A stretch of DNA of 58,965 nucleotides from Saprospiraceae bacterium (lineage in GTDB: Bacteria > Bacteroidota > Bacteroidia > Chitinophagales > Saprospiraceae). The DNA is taken from NCBI GenBank assembly GCA_021299835.1, contig JAJTER010000043.1, positions 1 to 58,965 on the forward strand, written 5' to 3'. The translations under genes and the position numbers were made by a program. Positions 37,376 to 47,700 of this stretch are shown in pieces (within the stretch, counting starts at the first letter, position 1; each line of letters opens with the position of its first letter). Below the pieces are notes generated by a model. The model was given only the letters and a program-made list of their open reading frames with translations. It did no database searches and was not told the origin of the DNA.

Positions 37376-38354
37376 AATACCAACTATAGCCTATGGTTGC
37401 TTCTATGGAACTTCCTAATTGATATATTGATTTACCAAAAGGTACATCATAAGCAATAGAAATTTTAATCTGATTATCAAACAATCCAATCGTTTTTCCA
37501 GCAAGAAATCCAACCTCAAAATGAGAAGTGGCATTAGATGAAACACCTGCTCCAAACCAAAAAGTCTGATTGTGCTGATATCTTATGTTTCCATCTATAA
37601 ATGGAAGCTGTCCGGGAAGATACCGAACCCATGTGGATAAATCTAATATAGCTGTTTCGTCACCTAAACCAAAAAAGTCAAAAGGTATATATATTCCGCC
37701 AACAGCATAAACATGTCTGAACCTCTTAATGGAAAATAACTCCTTACCTGAATCTATTGCTTTAAATTTTGCGGTCAAATTCATAAATTGGGGAAAAGAA
37801 ATCCCTAAATAATATTTATCTTCATTTCTGTAATAAATACCAATATTCAAATCAGGTAAATAAGTTGAAGTTGGAATAATATCAGGTTCTGCGATGGGAA
37901 AATCAGCGCCATTTATCTTTGAATAATAATTAATAGCACCGGCAGAAATTCCAAAACTTAGAAATTTCTCATCTCTTCTACTTAACCTAAGTTTATAGGA
38001 ATATTGTAGATAAGCCCCATTATTTCCTAATAAACCTATTTTATCAGAAACTAGCTGTAATCCAAAGGTGCTGTTTAAATTATTGTTTACCCATTCCGCA
38101 TTCAGAACATTAGTATTTGGGGCATCATTTATATTTAATCCAATGCCCAGATATTGAAAACGGGAACTTGCTGAAACTGTATAAGGATATTCAGCCAGGA
38201 TATTGTTATTTGAAACTGCGGCAGGATTTATAAGATTCCAATGGTCTCTATATAAAGTGAATGGTGTAAGTTGTTGACCATCAGCTTCGGATGCCAAGAA
38301 TAAAAAATAGATAAAAAGTATACGAACATACTTATTTGATAATTTCTTTATCAT
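37374..38354 (-). CDS. Type IX secretion membrane protein, PorP/SprF family
   Basis: Outer-membrane protein of 326 residues with a signal peptide ending near SEADGQQ. The family opening TPFTLYRDHWNLINPAAVSNN (in parts: FTLYRDHW, NLINPAA) and the closing FGKSIYQLGSSIEATIGYSW match PorP/SprF proteins, which assist type IX secretion or anchoring of giant CHU_C-tailed proteins such as SprB. The neighbour five bases upstream is exactly such a protein, as is usual for SprF-SprB pairs. It is the last gene of the eight-gene minus-strand run and ends at the bidirectional terminator. Confidence 0.9.
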   Translation of the reverse strand: MIKKLSNKYVRILFIYFLFLASEADGQQLTPFTLYRDHWNLINPAAVSNNNILAEYPYTVSASSRFQYLGIGLNINDAPNTNVLNAEWVNNNLNSTFGLQLVSDKIGLLGNNGAYLQYSYKLRLSRRDEKFLSFGISAGAINYYSKINGADFPIAEPDIIPTSTYLPDLNIGIYYRNEDKYYLGISFPQFMNLTAKFKAIDSGKELFSIKRFRHVYAVGGIYIPFDFFGLGDETAILDLSTWVRYLPGQLPFIDGNIRYQHNQTFWFGAGVSSNATSHFEVGFLAGKTIGLFDNQIKISIAYDVPFGKSIYQLGSSIEATIGYSWY

Positions 38355-38359
38355 AATAT

Positions 38360-41300
38360 TTATTCCATCAAATAAATGATTCCATTTTGTACTACCTTCT
38401 CATTATTTTCAATTTCTCCTATTAAGGAAAAATAATAAGCACCCGCTGGTAATTTAAGTTGATTTTGAGATAAACCATTCCAATTACCAACAATTTCTCC
38501 TTTTTGTAATTGTAGAAATTCCTCTTTAAAAACTACTTTCCCCCACCTATCCAAAATATTTAATCTTGCACTGTACATAGGCCTTGCCGCTTCAAATTTC
38601 CATACAGGATTATTGAAATTTGGCCTTAAACCAATGGTTGGGTATATCAGGGTTCTTGGATTATACGTCACATTTAAGATAACTTCTGCGCGATCACAAT
38701 TATTTGAGCAATTTCCAGTAGTATCAGTATTACATACTTCATATACAAATATTAGAGATTGATCTTCCGAAATATTAGGATCACGGGAATAAGTAAAAAA
38801 TCCCTCTTTGTTAACAATTACGTTTCCAAAGGATGGCTTTGAAATTAAATTAATCTTTAAAAATGAAGGAGGAATACCTCCTAAATCATCATTCTCAAGA
38901 AAATCAAACAATGCCGTATTTTTTGTGTCGTCTAAATTTACTGTATCATTTATTAGTTTGGGCCTTGGAACATAATAAACTAAAAGAGAATCTGTTATAA
39001 TACAATTTCTTGTAACGACAGTCCATATAAAGTCATTTTTCCCAGGAACTAATCCTTTAACCAAAGTATTTTCATTTTGAGGATCACCAATAATTGCTGG
39101 GCTACTTGTCAGCCATTTTCCAATGGTATTGGATGGCATATTAGCACTAATAAAAACGGAATCCTTCCCACAAACTGTTTTGTCAGATTCGGCGAAAATT
39201 TCATTAATTTCCTTAGAAAAATTAATTGAAATAGGTCCAAATGCGTTTGACGTACATTTTTCACTATTCATACGCACATAATAATTACCAATATCCTTGC
39301 TTTCAAATTTAGGAATAGTGAGCGAAGGAGTTAAGGTATTAATAAATCCTCTTGGTGTTTGCCAAATATAAATGAAGCCATTGTCTTGTTTATTTGTTTG
39401 CAATACTATGCTGCTACCGGGACAAACCAAGGTATCTGATACTGCAATTTTAAATGGCGTTTCAGGTGTAGCCAAAATTTTAATGGGAGTACCTTGCGAA
39501 ATTGAAAGGCATGGATCATTTAAATCTAATGTACCATCTGATAATTTTCTACCAATAACAGCTGATATATAATAAGTTTCTCCAACTATCATTCCTGGAT
39601 AATATTTTATATTTCCAGTGGTATCCAAATTTAAAATCTGATTTCCTAAATTTATACCTGGACTATTATGTGTAACAAACCAACGACCATTATTAAGTCC
39701 TAACTTCTGGTCGCTTGCATCATATTTTGATTGTCTAACCTCATTTTTACAAATAGAGACCATATTCCCATCCATAACCCCTACTTTACCTTCACAATTA
39801 CAGACCAAATTTTGTGATAATTCACCAAAACAATTATTACTGTCAATAGCTGCAACTTCATATTTACCTGCATAAGCATTTTCCAGCAACAACCCCTTTT
39901 GTCCATTTGACCAGGTTACATCCGTTGGAGAGGTGCTTTTAACTTGAAGGACAATTTTTCCATTTGGCAGATTACAAGCGGGTTGGTTTAATGACGAAAC
40001 ATATAATTCCGGAGGTTTAATAGGGGTAACTTTAATATCTTTTCGGTTAGAACATCCATTAGCATCCGTAACAGAAAAGGTATATATGCCATGTTTAACA
40101 ATGATACCCGGACTGATTTGATTGGTATTCCAACTATAGGTGTAAGGTTTTTTTCCCAAAGTTACTATAGGATTTAAAGCTTTTTCCTCATTTTCACAAA
40201 CAAAAACCTCATTGAGAATTTGAATATCAGGGCTTTTTAACAAAGTAAGCGGTAAGGAGGAAAAAGTTCGACAACCCTTAACATCAGTAATTTCTACACC
40301 CACTTTCTGAATAGAATCTACTGTAGGATAATCTACCCTAGTTGTAGTTTCACCACTCGCCCATTTTATTTGGTAGGGAGAATTTCCCGATAAAATATCT
40401 ACTGTAAATGAAGAAGGAGTATTACTACAATTTTCCTTTTTCCCAATAAGATTAATTACTGGAATTTCAAATATATTCAATTGAGATGTTGCTGAATCTT
40501 GGCATCCATCCAAATTAGTAGCCCATTTTGGCTTATTAAATGGCAATATTAATAAACTATCTACTGCCATACAACCTATCAGATTTATTACTTGCAATCT
40601 CAAGGTAATTGAATTGAGTACCTTCTTAATAATCTGTGATTTGGTCTGTCCGTCAGACCATTGATAGCTACTGATTCCCACTTTATCCTGAATATTAGGA
40701 TTAATTAACACTTCGTCGCCTATGCAACGCCGAATAGTATCAGGAAGAAGTATTTGGGGAATCTCTTTTTTTAACTCAATAAAAGTAGATTTTTTATCCG
40801 TGCAACCCATTTTATCTGAAACAACCAAAGTTAAATTAGTATTATTAATTAAAGGAGTATTAAATTCTGCGGATGTATTGCCGTTACTCCATAAATAGGA
40901 ATAAGGAGCCAATCCACCAGTTACTTTTGGGTTTATTCTGACAGATTCATTTATACAAAAGGTATGCTTAGGATTGAGTTCCAAAATGGGTTTTTCTTTC
41001 CCAATAATTCTAGTAGAAATGATGATTTTACATTGATTAACATCTGTAATTGTAGTAAAAATATTTTTAACCGAATCAACAAAATAGGTTGCTTCCGAAG
41101 ATTTTTGTCCATTTGACCAGTTGAAATTAAATGGACCTGACCCTGAAATATCACTTAAATTTACTTTTACGCTATCTGCCAAACAACCATTAATGATAGC
41201 AGGCAGGGTTGCTTTGGGAGGAGAATTTACATTAACAATAGTTTCAGCAATGCCTGAGCAACCTAGTTTATCTTTTACGAGTATTGAATATGTAGATTTA

Positions 41301-43126
41301 GTTAATGGTTTCAGGACTAAAGATTCAATCATTGAACCATTATTCCATAAAAAATTCAGGTCTCCCCCATTCGTTCCAATGATCGGTTTTAAAGTAATAG
41401 AATCACCTAAACAAATATTTGTATTTGAAGGTAAAGTGACAGAAATACTTTTTGTTGTTGAAACCTGAATAGCCCCTTCCCCAATACAATTATTTTTATC
41501 TGTCAATGTAATTTTATAAGTAGTTGGTATTAGGGGCATTGTTGTAATAAATTTACTGGTGTCACCTGTACTCCATTTATATGTGAAGGGTAAGGTTCCG
41601 CCGGAAGGAAGTGCCGTTAAGGTCGTTGATTGACCAGGACAAATTTCAAAAATACCTGATATAGAAATGGTTGGATTAGGAGTAAGTGTTATACCGGATA
41701 TGGCTGTTGCAATACACCCATTTTGATCCTTAACTCTAAGCGAAATAATACCGGATGATGATAAAGAGGTGGTTAACGTTGCATTTGTTGAGCCATTATT
41801 CCATAAATAATCATATCCAGGCATTCCACCACTAACCAATGGTGATAATGTAAATGGGGTATTTGCGCAAGTGATTTGAGAGGTAGGTAAAAAGACCGAT
41901 GGATTAGATTTCACATTTAAACTAACAGTTGCAACACTTTTGCAATTACTGGCATTAGTTACGGTAACTGAAACATTCGTTGAGGTAGATGGAGATAAAG
42001 TAATCGCTGAAGCAGTGTTTCCGTTACTCCATGAAAAAGAATTTAATGTGGTACTTAACTTTGTATCAAGTGTAATAGCATTGAATTGGCAAACATCTAC
42101 AGCAGTTGGTAAATTAACCGAAGGATTAGCATTCATTCCTATAGAGGTAGAAGCTGTACCACTACAACCCGTTGCATCTGAAACCGTCAAGGCATAAGAC
42201 TGTGTAGCATTAATGGTCACAAGATTGGTTGAACTTGTAGCACCATTGCTCCACTGGTAACTTAAGGCACCTGAAAAATTGGAAACCGTTGGCACTATCA
42301 TATAACTTTCTCCCTGACATTTTGAAACACCTGTGGGTAAGTTGACGTTCAAGAACCTCTGATTTACAACTACACAGGCTTGTGACGAGCAATTATTGGC
42401 ATCTCTAACGGTAAGACAATAGGTTTGAGGTGATGTTGGATTCACAGTTTTAGAAGCAGAAGATGAAATAACGCCATCCCATGAATAAGTATATGGAGCA
42501 GTTCCACCACTTATTATTGGGACGAGCGTTACTGCCTTACCTGAACAATTTGTATAGCTACCAGAAAAACTAACACTGGGGCCAGAAACCTGAGTAATTA
42601 ATTTTGAAGAAGTAACATTACATCCTGCTGCATCAGTTACCGTAACTGAGTATGAACCAGCAGAAGTGGGAACAATATTTATGGTTGAACCTGAATTACC
42701 ATTGCTCCAGACATAAGAATAAGAGGTTGAATAAAATTTATCTAAATTAGCAGTTAACGATATATTTTGTCCTGAACAATAAGAACTATTTCCATTTATT
42801 GTAACTGTTGGAACGAGATAATTATTTATGGTTGCAGAAATAGTTTGAGCGCAATTTATGTTCTTTGTATCTATAATTCTAATGGAATAAACTCCTGCTG
42901 ACAAATTTAAAAAGGTAGTTTGGGTAGTTGCTATAGTACTTCCGTTAAAAAAGATATTATATGAACCTGAACCTCCAGAAATATTTAAAGATATGCTACC
43001 TGTTTTTAATCCTGGACAAGTTGCGTTTACAATTGGATTAACAGTAAAACAAGAAGTAGTTTGACTAAATAAATTTAATCCTAAAAAAGAAATAAATCCA
43101 ATTAAAACCCATTTCAAACATCTCAT
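38360..43126 (-). CDS. Giant Ig-like/SprB-repeat adhesin with CHU_C (T9SS type B) C-terminus
   Basis: Secreted surface protein of 1588 residues. A signal peptide ends near LNLFSQ. Residues from about 30 to 1130 form a tandem array of Ig/PKD-like units of roughly 80-90 residues. I count at least 13 copies of a Y-x-W-x-NG strand signature, such as YVWSNGNS, YQWSNGAT, YLWNNGST and YKWSTGDT, most preceded by a Cys-containing strand. A non-repeated region follows, then a cadherin-like segment with FLENDDLGG near 1430. The last 95 residues (ILDRWGKVVF, NWNGLSQNQ, LPAGAYYFSL) are the gliding-motility-associated CHU_C domain used as a type B sorting signal. It sits 12 bases after the caspase gene and 5 bases before PorP/SprF. 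Confidence 0.9.
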   Translation of the reverse strand: MRCLKWVLIGFISFLGLNLFSQTTSCFTVNPIVNATCPGLKTGSISLNISGGSGSYNIFFNGSTIATTQTTFLNLSAGVYSIRIIDTKNINCAQTISATINNYLVPTVTINGNSSYCSGQNISLTANLDKFYSTSYSYVWSNGNSGSTINIVPTSAGSYSVTVTDAAGCNVTSSKLITQVSGPSVSFSGSYTNCSGKAVTLVPIISGGTAPYTYSWDGVISSSASKTVNPTSPQTYCLTVRDANNCSSQACVVVNQRFLNVNLPTGVSKCQGESYMIVPTVSNFSGALSYQWSNGATSSTNLVTINATQSYALTVSDATGCSGTASTSIGMNANPSVNLPTAVDVCQFNAITLDTKLSTTLNSFSWSNGNTASAITLSPSTSTNVSVTVTNASNCKSVATVSLNVKSNPSVFLPTSQITCANTPFTLSPLVSGGMPGYDYLWNNGSTNATLTTSLSSSGIISLRVKDQNGCIATAISGITLTPNPTISISGIFEICPGQSTTLTALPSGGTLPFTYKWSTGDTSKFITTMPLIPTTYKITLTDKNNCIGEGAIQVSTTKSISVTLPSNTNICLGDSITLKPIIGTNGGDLNFLWNNGSMIESLVLKPLTKSTYSILVKDKLGCSGIAETIVNVNSPPKATLPAIINGCLADSVKVNLSDISGSGPFNFNWSNGQKSSEATYFVDSVKNIFTTITDVNQCKIIISTRIIGKEKPILELNPKHTFCINESVRINPKVTGGLAPYSYLWSNGNTSAEFNTPLINNTNLTLVVSDKMGCTDKKSTFIELKKEIPQILLPDTIRRCIGDEVLINPNIQDKVGISSYQWSDGQTKSQIIKKVLNSITLRLQVINLIGCMAVDSLLILPFNKPKWATNLDGCQDSATSQLNIFEIPVINLIGKKENCSNTPSSFTVDILSGNSPYQIKWASGETTTRVDYPTVDSIQKVGVEITDVKGCRTFSSLPLTLLKSPDIQILNEVFVCENEEKALNPIVTLGKKPYTYSWNTNQISPGIIVKHGIYTFSVTDANGCSNRKDIKVTPIKPPELYVSSLNQPACNLPNGKIVLQVKSTSPTDVTWSNGQKGLLLENAYAGKYEVAAIDSNNCFGELSQNLVCNCEGKVGVMDGNMVSICKNEVRQSKYDASDQKLGLNNGRWFVTHNSPGINLGNQILNLDTTGNIKYYPGMIVGETYYISAVIGRKLSDGTLDLNDPCLSISQGTPIKILATPETPFKIAVSDTLVCPGSSIVLQTNKQDNGFIYIWQTPRGFINTLTPSLTIPKFESKDIGNYYVRMNSEKCTSNAFGPISINFSKEINEIFAESDKTVCGKDSVFISANMPSNTIGKWLTSSPAIIGDPQNENTLVKGLVPGKNDFIWTVVTRNCIITDSLLVYYVPRPKLINDTVNLDDTKNTALFDFLENDDLGGIPPSFLKINLISKPSFGNVIVNKEGFFTYSRDPNISEDQSLIFVYEVCNTDTTGNCSNNCDRAEVILNVTYNPRTLIYPTIGLRPNFNNPVWKFEAARPMYSARLNILDRWGKVVFKEEFLQLQKGEIVGNWNGLSQNQLKLPAGAYYFSLIGEIENNEKVVQNGIIYLME

Positions 43127-43138
43127 CTTCCTATAATT

Positions 43139-46132
43139 TTAATAAAGGATAAATAACGGAATATTATCACCTAATCCTTTTGACATTTTCGCTGGCATTT
43201 GCTTGCTTTTCTTTTTTTCCATAACCATGGCGGGAACACGTTTCTGAAGAAAATCATATAACTCACCAAATCGAATGATCTTATCCCCATCGGGATCAGG
43301 ATTTAGTCCACTCGCTAAAGTTTTTCCGGAAAACGCTTCCAAAATGGCTTTTGTAAAAGCACCATTTCCCCAGGAATCATCCTCGTAAGACAATTCGTCC
43401 ACCTGACTACTAGTCAACACATTAAGACCAGGATATGCGGAATTAATTTCTTCAAGTGCAAATCTAGCCTGATTAACCAGCCTAGCCCCTTGAGCTGAAC
43501 CACTATGACAAGCATCAATTAAAACAAATTTTTTGCAATCAATTTGATTTAAAATATCGAGTATATCCCTTTTGTAATCAATATTTGAAACATCACCATA
43601 AGTGTCGTAATCAGATGCTAATATTTTAAAATCGTTATTATCATCTGTCTTACCATGTGACGAAATAAAAAGAATTAAAACATCCTCCCTATTAATTTTT
43701 CCACCAATTAAATCTGTATTATACCTTCTTTTAAGATCTTCCATGGCAGCACGAATATCAAGATTCCTGGTATTTTCTCTGGTATTCTTTTTTTCAACAT
43801 AAATCTTATTAAATACTTTGTCCATACCCGTTTGATTTTGAAAGGCATTAGCAATATTTTCAGCATCTACGGTAGTGAATTTTAAATCTCTGTGAGGAAT
43901 ACCAATACTTAAGACATGTAGATTAGGTTGTTTAGGTTTATAATTAATTATCATTTCATTTGATTGAATGACGCCATTAGGTGTAACTAATTCAATCAAC
44001 ACTCTATTATCACCTTCTAATAAAGTGATCACATTTTCATAATCATAAAAATTCATGGCATTTCCTTGACTGTTAGCAGCAGGAGGAGTTAGCTTTTCTT
44101 CATCCATTTTAGAGCGTTCGGGAATGACCCCATTAATTTTAACTACGGCATCACCCAGTTTAAGATTATTACTGCTGGTTCCAAACATAGCTTCAAGTTT
44201 AAACGTTGGATTACTCCAATCTGTCCTTTTCTGAGAAGCTTTGGGATTATTAAAAACAATAATATTTGAAGATTGATTAGTTGTAATGACATCAAACCGG
44301 GTGGTTACAGTTTTAGAGATTTTAGTAAGTTTATTATCTATTACATTCATTTGAATATTTACTTCATTCCCTTCAAATTGAACTGTTTTTTGAAATCTAA
44401 AAGAAGCTTTTTTTAGAGACTTCGAATTGATTGTTCCTAGTTTGACATCAGAAGAAGATAGAGCTAATATACCTTTTGGTAGAATAAAATTAATCTGTAC
44501 TTCAGCAGCTGGAAGATCTCCATCATTTTGAATGTCAACGAAGAGCGTTTGCGGGCTAAATTCATCAACGCCTTCTTTTTCCGTATTCGAATTAACAAAT
44601 CGGAGGGTTGCAGCTTTTGGATTCAAAGATTTTACAGAACCAGTAACTGTTTTTATAAGGTCTGTTCCAGAATAAACCTTTATTTCAAGTAAATTATCTT
44701 TTGTTTCAATATTATCATCTGACGTAATTGGGATATTAATTTGTTTGTTGCTATTTGGTTGTAATGGTTTAACAAAAACAGTTTGATTAACCAAAATGCC
44801 CTTTTGACCATCCAACTTATTTATTTCAACGCTTATATTTTCAATTTGATTTGCTTCTTGATTATTGAGTTGAAAAGAAATATAAGATTGAGTATTAGGC
44901 TTTAAAAGTCCATCCGGTGTATTTAACCAAATTTTGGATTCTGTTAACCGTAAATTACCTTTCGCTAATAATCTGTTCATTTCAAGGGCTGGAAAACGAA
45001 CCAACCAAGCATCTTTTAGACCTTGACTATTTGATTCTGTCCAACCAGAAAAAAGTACACTTCCGTCATGAATTTGAGATAAATGATTAATGTCCTCATT
45101 GTTATCACCTCCATAATCTGCTTCCCATTGCAGGTTTCCACCTGGTTCAATTTCCATAATTCTGGCAGCAAATTTTGTAGCACCTTTTTTATTCAATAGG
45201 GACATACTGGACCCTGCCAACCAAATATTGCCATTAAAAAGAGGCAATATGGTTTTGGCAATATCAGCTTCTCGCCCTCCATAGGTTCTTTCCCATTGTA
45301 ATAAACCATTATTACTTAACTTAACAAGCCAAAAATCTTGTTTTCCATTTCCTATGGAATTAGTTTCACCACAAAAAAGAACGGAACCATCTTGAAGTGT
45401 CGTAAGATCATTTAACTCTTCCCATAATTTGCCACCAAAAAATTTGTGCCATAATTCATTCCCATTTTTATCCAATGAGGATACCCAGACATCTCCAAGA
45501 TTTTGTCCCTCCCCTTTTTTTGTATTACCACCAAAATAAATACGACCATTTAAGCCTATAGATACTTTTTTTAAATCTCCATAAGATCCAATAGAAATAA
45601 CTTTTTGCCAATTAATCTCAACATCCATATTAAGATGAATAAGCAAAATTTCACCGTTAATACCTTTTGAAGTTAAATAAAATCCAGATTCCAAATCTGA
45701 ATTTATCGACGTTAAAATAGATCCATCTGGCAAGGGTAATACTTTCTCCAGTATTTTATTTCCCAACGCATCTAATTTAATTAACCAGGGATAATTGGTT
45801 TTATTAAAATTGGAATAACCCACCATGAAAATATTACCATCAGGTAATTCTACGAGATCATGAATGAAAATTTCATTTTGGTTTCCGAAATTAACTTTTT
45901 TAATGATTTTACCCGTACTGAAATCAATAAGAGATAATAAGCCATATTTTTTTGACCCATCAGGAGATGTAATATTCCCTATAACTGCGAGGTTACCATT
46001 TGAAAGTTGAATTGATTTCGTATAAAAATCTTCTCCTTTATTTCCTTCTTTCACCTCCCAGCTTATTAAGGCAGGTTGTGCATAAAAAGTATTTAAAAAA
46101 AGTAAGAAAGTGAGAAGAAAAATATTTTTCAT
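43139..46132 (-). CDS. Secreted beta-propeller protein with C-terminal caspase (C14) domain
   Basis: Signal peptide at 1-18 (ends FYAQ). Residues about 25-390 hold five or six repeats of a propeller-like unit (DGSVLFCGETNS, WLVKLSNNGLLQWERTYGG in parts). About 400-620 is a CARDB-like region (VDIQNDGDLPAAEVQINF), followed by an Ig-like region to about 755. The C-terminal caspase-fold domain has the dyad H826 in LFISSHGKTDD and C875 in LIDACHSGSAQG, so it looks active. Bacterial relatives (orthocaspases) cut after Arg or Lys. No type IX sorting domain follows the caspase domain, so it may stay in the periplasm. It lies between the papain-like protease and the adhesin. Confidence 0.92.
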   Translation of the reverse strand: MKNIFLLTFLLFLNTFYAQPALISWEVKEGNKGEDFYTKSIQLSNGNLAVIGNITSPDGSKKYGLLSLIDFSTGKIIKKVNFGNQNEIFIHDLVELPDGNIFMVGYSNFNKTNYPWLIKLDALGNKILEKVLPLPDGSILTSINSDLESGFYLTSKGINGEILLIHLNMDVEINWQKVISIGSYGDLKKVSIGLNGRIYFGGNTKKGEGQNLGDVWVSSLDKNGNELWHKFFGGKLWEELNDLTTLQDGSVLFCGETNSIGNGKQDFWLVKLSNNGLLQWERTYGGREADIAKTILPLFNGNIWLAGSSMSLLNKKGATKFAARIMEIEPGGNLQWEADYGGDNNEDINHLSQIHDGSVLFSGWTESNSQGLKDAWLVRFPALEMNRLLAKGNLRLTESKIWLNTPDGLLKPNTQSYISFQLNNQEANQIENISVEINKLDGQKGILVNQTVFVKPLQPNSNKQINIPITSDDNIETKDNLLEIKVYSGTDLIKTVTGSVKSLNPKAATLRFVNSNTEKEGVDEFSPQTLFVDIQNDGDLPAAEVQINFILPKGILALSSSDVKLGTINSKSLKKASFRFQKTVQFEGNEVNIQMNVIDNKLTKISKTVTTRFDVITTNQSSNIIVFNNPKASQKRTDWSNPTFKLEAMFGTSSNNLKLGDAVVKINGVIPERSKMDEEKLTPPAANSQGNAMNFYDYENVITLLEGDNRVLIELVTPNGVIQSNEMIINYKPKQPNLHVLSIGIPHRDLKFTTVDAENIANAFQNQTGMDKVFNKIYVEKKNTRENTRNLDIRAAMEDLKRRYNTDLIGGKINREDVLILFISSHGKTDDNNDFKILASDYDTYGDVSNIDYKRDILDILNQIDCKKFVLIDACHSGSAQGARLVNQARFALEEINSAYPGLNVLTSSQVDELSYEDDSWGNGAFTKAILEAFSGKTLASGLNPDPDGDKIIRFGELYDFLQKRVPAMVMEKKKSKQMPAKMSKGLGDNIPLFILY

Positions 46133-46160
46133 GACAAATAAAATTTTGGGAAAGGGTTTT

Positions 46161-47699
46161 CTAATTTACTGAAATTTTTAATACAAGAGGTATAATTGCT
46201 CCAGAATTTCTCGTTATAGCCTTAAATTGCATCTGTTCTTTATCAAAATGCACCTCTGAGGCAGGAATTTGATGTACTCCTAATATTTCAGTTAATGTTT
46301 GGTATAAATTTTCTGTTGCATTATATTGAAGATTATCTACCAAATATTCCATAAAGGGAGGGTTTATCTTCTTTTCTGAAAATAAAATAATCAAATGTTC
46401 TGAACCTGGATGTGCCAATTTTAAAACACTTTGAGCATCTGGAATTTTAATTACACCCTCTGAAAAAGGGGAAAGCCCCGATTGATACGCACCAGTGAAT
46501 TTTTCATTGAACATTTCATTTTTAGGCCAATGTACTTCCTTTTTATTAGTTGGATCAACACTTAGCACATAGATATAACCATTTGAAAAAGTTGGAACTA
46601 TCTGTAATTGAAATTTGTCGCCAACTTGCCATAATCTATTGGACAATGTATAATTATTCTTTTCTCCAAGAACCTTTGCCTCTTCAAAAACAGGTTCACT
46701 ATAAGCATTAAAGAGACCTGTAAAACGTAAGAAATTAAATTTTCCAGATATTTCTCTAAGAGGTAGCTCATTAAGATTTGCCTCAGTTAATGTCTCATTG
46801 GTTGATGCAACTACAGGAGAAGATTTAACAGCCAGATTAGCGGCATTTTGAATCGGTTTATTTTGTCCTACATAAATGATATAAGCATATTTACAATACT
46901 TCGCAAATTCATTATATTTCACCCAAATCATACCATTTTTACCCCATTTTGGACCCCAGCTATTAAAAATTCGGAAAGATGCTAAATTATCATCATAACC
47001 CACAACAACCATCGCATGTCCTCCAGCATAAGTGGTATCGCCTAAATAAGGATGCCAGAAAGCTGCATCCTCTAATTTGTAAAAATTATTTTTAATTCGA
47101 AGACCGATTACGACGGGTTTATTTTGAGCAAGAGCTCTTTTAATTCTATTTATTTTATCTATTTGATCTAATTCCCCATCAAAAAGCGCAGCATAATCGG
47201 ATATTCTAAAATTACTTGCATTTTTTAGCAAATCTGGTGTGGTTGGTTGTTCACAATCATCCAGATTTTTATCATAATATTTTGCCAAACAATCTCCTTT
47301 TTCTTGTAAAAAAATCAATGCATCAGAAATCCTGGCCCCTCTGGTGCAATTTCCAATTTTAATTTGGTTATAAAGAAATAACGCTGAAGAGGATTCATTT
47401 GTAATCTTAGCACGATCTGTCCATCCATTTTGAATGGCTCTTTCCATTGTTAAGGCACCATAACCCACCGACCAACCGACACAACTAAAGATAGTTCCCT
47501 GATGTCTTGGAAAAGGAGCATAAATCGACAAATCTATAGAGGATGGAAGTGATTTCCCCCCATTTTGCATAGAAACCAAAGGCTGCTTTTGATAGCGATC
47601 ATCTTCAAATTCAAGTCCTGTTGGATAATCCTGCGCCCTTAGGAATGCAGAAAAGCATAAAAAAAAGGTGAAGAAAATATAAAACCTTTGCATAATCAT
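46161..47699 (-). CDS. Secreted papain-like (C1) cysteine protease with DUF4384-like domain
   Basis: Signal peptide ends near FLRAQ. The C1 domain (about 50-275) keeps all four active-site positions: Q67 and C73 in RHQGTIFSCVGWS, H228 in GGHAMVVVGYDD and N246 in IFNSWGPKWGKNG. No propeptide like that of plant or animal papains is seen between signal and core. The C-terminal part (about 340-450), with WQVGDKFQLQIVP and GYIYVLSVD, then IKIPDAQS, resembles DUF4384, often found with proteases or kinases in signalling contexts. It starts one base after the upstream gene and 28 bases before the caspase gene, so co-expression is likely. The substrate is unknown. Confidence 0.9.
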   Translation of the reverse strand: MIMQRFYIFFTFFLCFSAFLRAQDYPTGLEFEDDRYQKQPLVSMQNGGKSLPSSIDLSIYAPFPRHQGTIFSCVGWSVGYGALTMERAIQNGWTDRAKITNESSSALFLYNQIKIGNCTRGARISDALIFLQEKGDCLAKYYDKNLDDCEQPTTPDLLKNASNFRISDYAALFDGELDQIDKINRIKRALAQNKPVVIGLRIKNNFYKLEDAAFWHPYLGDTTYAGGHAMVVVGYDDNLASFRIFNSWGPKWGKNGMIWVKYNEFAKYCKYAYIIYVGQNKPIQNAANLAVKSSPVVASTNETLTEANLNELPLREISGKFNFLRFTGLFNAYSEPVFEEAKVLGEKNNYTLSNRLWQVGDKFQLQIVPTFSNGYIYVLSVDPTNKKEVHWPKNEMFNEKFTGAYQSGLSPFSEGVIKIPDAQSVLKLAHPGSEHLIILFSEKKINPPFMEYLVDNLQYNATENLYQTLTEILGVHQIPASEVHFDKEQMQFKAITRNSGAIIPLVLKISVN

Positions 47700-47700
47700 A

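Noticed and set aside
40000-43000. Possible CRISPR-like or tandem DNA repeats in the adhesin gene
   Set aside because: The periodicity is at protein level only; the DNA units have diverged and are in frame within one ORF.
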